A stretch of 64,000 nucleotides of DNA. Origin: Allonocardiopsis opalescens (lineage in GTDB: Bacteria > Actinomycetota > Actinomycetes > Streptosporangiales > Streptosporangiaceae). The notes under the pieces were generated by a model that had not been told where the DNA came from, did no database searches, and saw nothing but the letters and a program-made list of their open reading frames with translations. Of this stretch, positions 58,589-64,000 are shown one piece after another. The position numbers were made by a program, and so were the translations under genes. The DNA lies in NCBI RefSeq assembly GCF_003002095.1, contig NZ_PVZC01000001.1:310001-374000 (forward strand). Reading direction: 5' to 3'. Within the stretch, counting starts at the first letter, position 1; each line of letters opens with the position of its first letter.

Positions 58589-59970
58589 TGCCGAGGCTCC
58601 TGGTGGTCGACGTCGTCGGCCTGACCCCGGCGCTGCTGCGGCACGCGCCGCGGCTGCGCGCGCTGGCGGCCGAGGGCTGGCAGGCGGAGCTGTCGACCGT
58701 GCTGCCCGCCGTGACCTGCTCGGTGCAGTCCACCTTCCTCACCGGCGCCGCGCCGCGCGAGCACGGCATCGTCGGCAACGGCTGGTACTTCCGCGAGCTG
58801 GGGGAGGTCTTCCTCTGGCGCCAGCACAACCGGCTGGTCGGCGGCGAGAAGGTGTGGGAGACGGCGCGGCGGCACCGCCCGGACTTCCGCACCGCCAACG
58901 TCTGCTGGTGGTACGCGATGGGCGCCGGCACCGACTGGACCGTCACCCCGCGCCCCGTCTACCACGCCGACGGCCGCAAGTCGCCCGACTGCTACACCCG
59001 CCCGCCCGAGCTGCACGACGAGCTGACCAGCGCGCTCGGCCCCTTCCCGCTCTTCCAGTACTGGGGCCCCACCGCCTCCATCAAGTCCACCGAGTGGATC
59101 GTGGCCGCCACCCGCCGGCTGCTGCCCCAGGCCGACCTCACCCTGTGCTACGTCCCGCACCTGGACTACGACCTCCAGCGCTACGGCCCCGACGCCCCGC
59201 AGGCCGCGGCGGCGGTCCGCGATGTCGACGCCGCGCTCGCCCCGCTGCTGGACGACGCCCGGCGGCTGGGCGCCGAGGTGGTGGTGCTCAGCGAGTACGG
59301 CATCACCCGCGCCAGCGAGCCCGTGCACGTCAACCGGGCGCTGCGCGAGGCGGGCTTGCTGGAGGTGTACGTGCAGGACGGCCGCGAGCTGCTGGACCCG
59401 TGGACCTCGCGCGCCTTCGCGGTCGCCGACCACCAGGTCGCGCACGTCTACGTCGCCGACCCGGCCGACGTGCCCAGGGTGGCCGAGCTGTGCGCCGCCC
59501 TCCCCGGCGTCGACCAGGTGCTCGACCGCGCGGGCCAGGCGGAGTACGGCCTGGACCACGAGCGGGCCGGCGAGCTGGTGCTGGTGGCCGGTACCGAGGC
59601 GTGGTTCACCTACTACTACTGGCTGGACGACGCCCGCGCCCCCGACTTCGCCCGCGGCGTGGAGATCCACAAGAAGCCCGGCTACGACCCGGCCGAGCTG
59701 TTCATGGACCCCGCCGACCGCACCGCCAAGCTCCGCGCGGGACTCAACCTGGCCCGCAAGGCCGTCGGCCTGCGCTACGCGATGGACGTGGTCCCGCTCG
59801 ACCCCCGCTGGGTCCGCGGCACCCACGGCCGGCTCCCCGCCGACCCGGCCGACGGACCGGTGCTCATCTGCACCGACCGCTCCCTCGCCCGCGACCGCCT
59901 CGCGGCCGCCGAGGTCCGCGACCTCATGCTCGACCTCGCCGGCGTGCCGGCGCCGGCGAGGTCGGCCTGA
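58588..59970 (+). CDS. eboF: EboF-like alkaline phosphatase/nucleotide pyrophosphatase
   Basis: A 460-aa phosphodiesterase/alkaline phosphatase-fold enzyme. Metal-binding Asp8 (VVDVVGLTP), nucleophile Thr43 in PAVTCSVQSTFLTG, HGIVGNGW (59-66), YVPHLDYDLQRYGPD and VVLSEYGI supply the remaining ligands, followed by VADHQVAHVYV. No signal peptide is seen, so it is cytoplasmic. Last gene of the operon; ATG overlaps the EboE stop by 1 nt. A long imperfect hairpin (59971-60027) follows. Confidence 0.9.
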   Translation: MPRLLVVDVVGLTPALLRHAPRLRALAAEGWQAELSTVLPAVTCSVQSTFLTGAAPREHGIVGNGWYFRELGEVFLWRQHNRLVGGEKVWETARRHRPDFRTANVCWWYAMGAGTDWTVTPRPVYHADGRKSPDCYTRPPELHDELTSALGPFPLFQYWGPTASIKSTEWIVAATRRLLPQADLTLCYVPHLDYDLQRYGPDAPQAAAAVRDVDAALAPLLDDARRLGAEVVVLSEYGITRASEPVHVNRALREAGLLEVYVQDGRELLDPWTSRAFAVADHQVAHVYVADPADVPRVAELCAALPGVDQVLDRAGQAEYGLDHERAGELVLVAGTEAWFTYYYWLDDARAPDFARGVEIHKKPGYDPAELFMDPADRTAKLRAGLNLARKAVGLRYAMDVVPLDPRWVRGTHGRLPADPADGPVLICTDRSLARDRLAAAEVRDLMLDLAGVPAPARSA

Positions 59971-60027
59971 CGGCGGGGCCCGGCCGGAGGCGCGCCGAGC
60001 GCACGCCCCCGGCCGAGGCCCCCGCCG
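59971..60027 (+). terminator. imperfect hairpin after the ebo operon
   Basis: Left arm CGGCGGGG-CCCGGCCGG (59971-59987) and right arm 60009-60027 pair over about 16 bp with two small bulges around a 21-nt loop. It starts immediately after the EboF stop. Confidence 0.6.
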
Positions 60028-60093
60028 TCCCGGCTCTTTCCCATCCGCCAGGTCGGGGAACCGTCTGGCGGCACGATCACACTCGCGTCCGCG

Positions 60094-60285
60094 TCACCGC
60101 GCCCGGTCCTCCCGCGCCGCGCGTACGGCCGCGACGGCGTCGCCGACGCTGAGCCCGGTTCCGGTCGGCGGCGTGTAGCCGTCGAGGTACGCCGCCATAT
60201 CGGCCACCTCGGTGGCTTCCGGCGACCGGCCCGCGGCGAAGGCGTTCGGCGGCTCGTGCGTCCCGTCGGGACCGTTCGGCTTCAT
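60094..60285 (-). CDS. small hypothetical protein
   Basis: A 63-aa reading frame: MKPNGPDGTHEPPNAFAAG, then SPEATEVADMAAYLDGYTPP and VGDAVAAVRAAREDRAR. No signal or membrane helix; the second half is helical. Codon use (G/C at third positions) supports coding, but the ribosome site is weak and I recognise no family. It lies 49 nt downstream of the PKS stop, same strand. It could be an antitoxin-like or chaperone-like peptide; uncertain. Confidence 0.4.
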   Translation of the reverse strand: MKPNGPDGTHEPPNAFAAGRSPEATEVADMAAYLDGYTPPTGTGLSVGDAVAAVRAAREDRAR

Positions 60286-60334
60286 GGTGCCATTCTGGCA
60301 AAGTGCGGATCGTGTGCCGACCCTTCGCCGGCGC

Positions 60335-63300
60335 TCATGCCTCCGCCAACCACCCGGCCACCGCCCGCGCCGCGTCCGCCGCGTGCTCCTCCAGCATGGT
60401 GAAGTGGTCGCCGGGGACCCGGACCTCCGTGTGCGGGGGGTGCCAGGTGAAGGGGGCCAGTTCGGTGCCGGAGCGGTCGCGGACCGGGTGCTCGGGGCGC
60501 AGCAGCAGGGTCGCGGCCGCGACGGGCTCCGGGCGCCAGGTCTCGAACAGGCGGACGTAGCCGCCCATGGCGGTCAGGCGGGCGGTGTCGGTGAGGCCGA
60601 TGTCCTGTTCTCTGGCGGCGACGCCGGCTTCGATGACCTGGAGGGTGACCTCGTCGTCGGGTGAGGGCGGGTCGAGCAGGACGAGCGCCTGCGGGCCCTG
60701 GCCGCGCGCCTCCAGGCGGGCGGCCACGGCGTGGGCGAGCCAGGCGCCCGACGAGCGGCCGACCAGGGCGAACGGAGTGCCGCCCGCCGCGCGTACGGCC
60801 GCTTCGGTCTGGGCGTCGACGGCGGCGGCGACCGTGGCGGGCAGGGGTTCGCCGGCGCCGAAGCCGGGGTGGGGGAGCACCACCACGTCGCGCTCGCCGC
60901 GCAGGCCGGCGGCGAAGCGGGCGTACTCCTGGGGGCCGGAGACCATGACCAGGGACGGGAGGCAGACGAGGGCGGGGGCGCGGGGGCCGGCGGCCAGCGG
61001 GACGGGTGCGGGCGGGGCGGCCAGTTCGGCGGCCGAGCCGAACACCGGGCGGACCTGGGCGGCCGCCGCGGCCAGGGCGAGGCCCGCGCCGATCCTGCCC
61101 TGCCGGCAGGCGTCGCGGAACAGCGCGACCACGCCGTCCTCGGCCGCGGCGCCGGCCGCGGAGGGCGGGGCGTCGGGCGCGTCGGCCAGCCGCGCGGCCA
61201 GGTGGGCGGCGAGCGCGGCGGCGTCGGGGTGGGCGAAGAGCAGGCCGGCCGACAGCCGCAGCCCGGTGGCGGCGGCGAGCCGGTTGCGCAGCTCGATGGC
61301 GGTGAGCGAGTCGAAGCCGAGTTCTAGGAAGGCGCGCCCGGGCGGCTCCGCCGCCAGGTCGGCCCGGCCCAGCACCTCGGCGGCGTGCTCGCGCACCAGG
61401 TCGGCCAGCGCGGCCGTCCGCTCGGCGGGCGCCAGCCCGGCGAGCCGGCGCCGCAGCGCCTCGCCCGCCGGCCGCTCCCCGGCGGCCGCCCGGCGGCGCG
61501 GCGGCCGGACCAGGCCGCGCAGCAGCGGCGGCACCGCGCCGGTGCGCGCCGCCGCGGCGCGCACGGCCGCGCGGTCCAGCGGCAGCGCCACCAGGTGCGG
61601 CTCGCCGGAGCCGACGGAGGCGTCCAGCAGCTGCAGGGCCCGTTCGGTGGGGACGGGGACGATGCCGGACCTGGCCATCCGGGCGAGGTCGGCCGCGGTC
61701 AGGTGTCCGGTCATACTGCTGCGCCGCTCCCACATGCCCCAGGAGACGGCGGTGGCCGGCAGGCCGTGCGCCCGGCGGTAGCGGGCGAGCCCGTCCAGGA
61801 AGGCATTGGCCGCCGCGTAGTTGGCCTGGCCGGGGCTGCCGAGGACGCCGGAGACGGAGGAGAACAGGATGAACGCCTCGGGTTTCAGCGGCTGGGTCAG
61901 CTCGTGCAGATGCACGGCCGCGTCGACCTTGGGCCGCATCGCCCGCTCGATCCGGTCCGGGCCGAGCGCGGTCAGCACGGCGTCGTCCAGCACCCCGGCC
62001 ACGTGCGCGACGGCGGTCAGCGGCACGTCGCCGGGGATGGCGGCCACCAGTTCGGCCAGCGCCGCCCGGTCGGCCGCGTCGCAGGCCGTGATGGAGAGGG
62101 CCGGCGGTTCTCCGTCGGGCCCGGCCAGCTCGGCCAGCCGCGCCGCCAGCTTCGACGCGTCCGGGCCGCTCATCCCGGTCCGGCCGACCAGGACGAGTCG
62201 GCGCGGCCGCAGCCGCTCGGCGAGGTGCAGGGCGACCAGCCCGCCCAGGGTCCCGCTCGCGCCGACGACCAGGACGGTGCCGCCGCCGGCGGCCGGTATG
62301 GCGTCCGGCTCGAAGCCGGGCGCGGGCGCGGGCAGCCGGGCCAGCCGGGGCACCAGGGCGGCGCCGTCCCTGAGCACCAGCTGCGGCTCGCCGGTGGCGG
62401 CCGCCGAGGGCAGCGCGGCCGCCGAGGCGGGGGCGGTGTCGGTGTCGACGATGACGAAGCGCCCGTCGTGCTCGCTCTGCGCCGAGCGGACCAGGCCCCA
62501 CAGCGCCGCGTAGGAGAGGTCGGGCGCGCCGTCGTCGGGCAGCGCGGCCACCGCTCCCCGGGTCAGCACCAGCAGCTGTGAGCCGTCGAGCGCGTCGTCG
62601 GCCAGCCATTCGCACAACTGGGCGGTGGCGGCGACCGTGGCGGCCCGGGCCGCCTCCGCCAGCGCCGGCCCCTCCGCGGGCGCGGTGCCGGGCGGGGTGC
62701 CCCACGGCGCCACCGCGAAGGCGGGCGCGGGGGCGCCGGCCGCGACGGCGGCGCGCAGCGCGGCCAGGTCGGGATAGGAGGCGGCCGGATGCCCGGCGGC
62801 CGCGAGCGCGGCCCCGACTCCCAGCGGGTCGGGGCCGATCACGGCCCAGGCCGCGCCGGGAGCGCTCCGGCCGGGCGGCACCGGTGTCCACCCGACGGTG
62901 TATAGGTCGTCGGCGGCGGGGGCGGGCGCCTCGGCGGGGGCGTCGGGCAGCGGCCGCAGCACCAGTTCGCGCACCGCGGCGACCGGCGCCCCTTCGCTGT
63001 CCTCGGCGGTGAGCGCGACCGCGCCGCCGCCGAGCGGGCGCAGCCGCACCCGCAGCCGGGTGGCGGCCGAGGCGTGCAGCTCCACCCCGGCGAAGGAGAA
63101 GGGCAGCAGCGTGCCGGCCCCGCCGGCGTCCGGCCCGAAGGCCGCGGTGTGCAGGGCGGCGTCCAGCAGCGCGGGGTGCAGCGCGAAGCGGGCGGCCTCC
63201 GCCTGCCGCGCCTCGGCCAGCTCGACCTCGCCGTACACCTCGCCGCCGCGCCGCCATACGGCGCGCAGCCCCTGGAAGTCGGGGCCGTACTCGTAGCCGC

Positions 63301-64000
63301 GCTCCGCCAGCTCGGCGTAGACGCCGGACAGGTCGACGGGTTCGGCCCCGGCGGGCGGCCAGGCGCCGGCCCCGGTCCGCTGCTCGGCCGCGTCCTCGGC
63401 CAGGACGCCCCAGGCGTGCCGGGTCCACGGCGCCCCCTCGGCCCGGTCGGGCCGGGCGTGCACGGTGAAGGGGCGCCGCCCGTCCGCACCGGCCGGGCCG
63501 ATGCCGACCTGGAGCCGCACCGCGCCCTCAGCGGGCAGCTCCAGCGGCGCGCCGAGGGTCAGTTCATCCACGCGCGGGCAGCCGGCGCCGTCGCCCGCGT
63601 GCAGGGCCATGTCGAGGAAGGCGGTGCCGGGCAGCAGCACGGTGCCGCGCACGGAGTGGCCGGCCAGCCACGGCTGGGCGCGCAGCGAGACCTGTCCGGT
63701 GATCAGCTGTCCGCCGGTCTCCGCCACCGGGACCGGCGGGTCGAGCAGGGCGTGCGCGTCCGCGGCGGCCGCGCGTCCGCCGCGCGGTGTGTCCAGCCAG
63801 AAGCGGCGCCGCTGGAAGGCGTAGGTGGGCAGGTCCACCCGGCGGGCGCCGGTGCCCTCGAAGACGGGGCGCCAGTCCACCGCCACCCCGCGCACCTGCG
63901 CCTCGGCCAGTGCGCGCAGGAAGTGCTCGGGCCCGCCCTCGCCGCGCCGCAGGGTGCCGAGCACGGCCGCGCCCGCCGCACCCGCCTCCTCCAGGGTCCG
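60335..64000 (-). CDS. type I polyketide synthase, terminal module (partial)
   Basis: Open to the window edge: 1221 codons of a longer protein, 5' part missing. Order: post-AT linker (VDLPTYAFQRRRFW), DH with H-S-V-R-G-T-V-L-L-P near 63630-63660 and DAALH near 63160, KR with GASGTLG near 62255, LDD near 61985 (B-type, D-hydroxy) and NYAAAN near 61815. ACP with ELGFDSLTA follows near 61310, then a thioesterase with GRSSGAW near 60750 and GDHF near 60400. The last extension therefore yields an enoyl unit if DH acts on the KR product, before release by TE. KS, most of AT and any ER lie outside or are absent. Confidence 0.93.
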   Translation of the reverse strand, partial: RTLEEAGAAGAAVLGTLRRGEGGPEHFLRALAEAQVRGVAVDWRPVFEGTGARRVDLPTYAFQRRRFWLDTPRGGRAAAADAHALLDPPVPVAETGGQLITGQVSLRAQPWLAGHSVRGTVLLPGTAFLDMALHAGDGAGCPRVDELTLGAPLELPAEGAVRLQVGIGPAGADGRRPFTVHARPDRAEGAPWTRHAWGVLAEDAAEQRTGAGAWPPAGAEPVDLSGVYAELAERGYEYGPDFQGLRAVWRRGGEVYGEVELAEARQAEAARFALHPALLDAALHTAAFGPDAGGAGTLLPFSFAGVELHASAATRLRVRLRPLGGGAVALTAEDSEGAPVAAVRELVLRPLPDAPAEAPAPAADDLYTVGWTPVPPGRSAPGAAWAVIGPDPLGVGAALAAAGHPAASYPDLAALRAAVAAGAPAPAFAVAPWGTPPGTAPAEGPALAEAARAATVAATAQLCEWLADDALDGSQLLVLTRGAVAALPDDGAPDLSYAALWGLVRSAQSEHDGRFVIVDTDTAPASAAALPSAAATGEPQLVLRDGAALVPRLARLPAPAPGFEPDAIPAAGGGTVLVVGASGTLGGLVALHLAERLRPRRLVLVGRTGMSGPDASKLAARLAELAGPDGEPPALSITACDAADRAALAELVAAIPGDVPLTAVAHVAGVLDDAVLTALGPDRIERAMRPKVDAAVHLHELTQPLKPEAFILFSSVSGVLGSPGQANYAAANAFLDGLARYRRAHGLPATAVSWGMWERRSSMTGHLTAADLARMARSGIVPVPTERALQLLDASVGSGEPHLVALPLDRAAVRAAAARTGAVPPLLRGLVRPPRRRAAAGERPAGEALRRRLAGLAPAERTAALADLVREHAAEVLGRADLAAEPPGRAFLELGFDSLTAIELRNRLAAATGLRLSAGLLFAHPDAAALAAHLAARLADAPDAPPSAAGAAAEDGVVALFRDACRQGRIGAGLALAAAAAQVRPVFGSAAELAAPPAPVPLAAGPRAPALVCLPSLVMVSGPQEYARFAAGLRGERDVVVLPHPGFGAGEPLPATVAAAVDAQTEAAVRAAGGTPFALVGRSSGAWLAHAVAARLEARGQGPQALVLLDPPSPDDEVTLQVIEAGVAAREQDIGLTDTARLTAMGGYVRLFETWRPEPVAAATLLLRPEHPVRDRSGTELAPFTWHPPHTEVRVPGDHFTMLEEHAADAARAVAGWLAEA

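Noticed and set aside
60282-63428. A second long minus-strand frame overlapping the PKS
   Set aside because: Out of frame with the DH, KR, ACP and TE motifs; Arg/Ala-rich shadow.

Overview
The window is high-GC (about 72%) chromosomal DNA of a filamentous actinomycete. The evidence is GTG/TTG starts, stop-start overlaps (GTGA, ATGA, TGATG), XRE-DUF397 regulator pairs, a BldC-like helix-turn-helix protein, an RsbW-like ATP-binding protein, Tat and lipoprotein signals, and a modular polyketide synthase. No tRNA, rRNA, CRISPR array, transposase or integrase was seen. The species cannot be named from the sequence; a Streptomyces or Nocardiopsaceae-like genome would fit.

Region 1 (1-18 kb) is an L-rhamnose catabolic locus on the minus strand: an ABC importer (rhaT, rhaP, rhaQ, rhaS), mutarotase rhaM, isomerase rhaI, a secreted BNR-type beta-propeller, a fused rhamnulose-1-phosphate aldolase/lactaldehyde dehydrogenase, and kinase rhaB. 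It ends with lutA and the start of lutB, which would oxidise the L-lactate made by the fusion enzyme. A divergent LacI regulator sits at the head, with two CG-centred operators. lutA and lutB are separated by about 3.5 kb holding an XRE regulator, an alpha/beta hydrolase with a decayed copy of its 3' end, and a small ABC-type ATPase.

Region 2 (18-23.6 kb) holds small regulatory and accessory genes: a membrane peptide, a penicillin-binding-like lipoprotein, a membrane-anchored HTH protein, a tandem and partly decayed XRE/DUF397 module, an RsbW-like protein, and a BldC-like protein with an unknown partner.

Region 3 (23.6-29.3 kb) is a five-gene dipeptide/oligosaccharide-type ABC importer. Region 4 (29.7-41.6 kb) is a second sugar importer (ATPase, two permeases, binding protein) with a tagatose/psicose-3-epimerase-like TIM barrel. 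It is followed by a 1440-aa secreted ThuA/PQQ-dehydrogenase-type multidomain protein and a ROK regulator.

Region 5 (41.6-44.7 kb) carries two archaeal-type AAA ATPases (DUF234 family). Each is preceded by a long, almost or fully perfect palindrome and uses a weak start codon. Region 6 (44.7-49.9 kb, minus strand) encodes a secreted beta-solenoid-like protein, a second PQQ-dehydrogenase-type exoprotein and a Tat-exported sugar-isomerase-like TIM barrel.

Region 7 (50.5-60 kb) is one tightly coupled operon: a ROK regulator, an unknown membrane protein, an inositol-phosphate-synthase-like protein, and ebo (metabolite traffic) genes including eboC, eboA, eboB, eboE and eboF. Region 8 (60.3-64 kb, minus strand) is the 3' end of a type I PKS: end of AT, DH, B-type KR, ACP, TE. 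It runs off the window edge.
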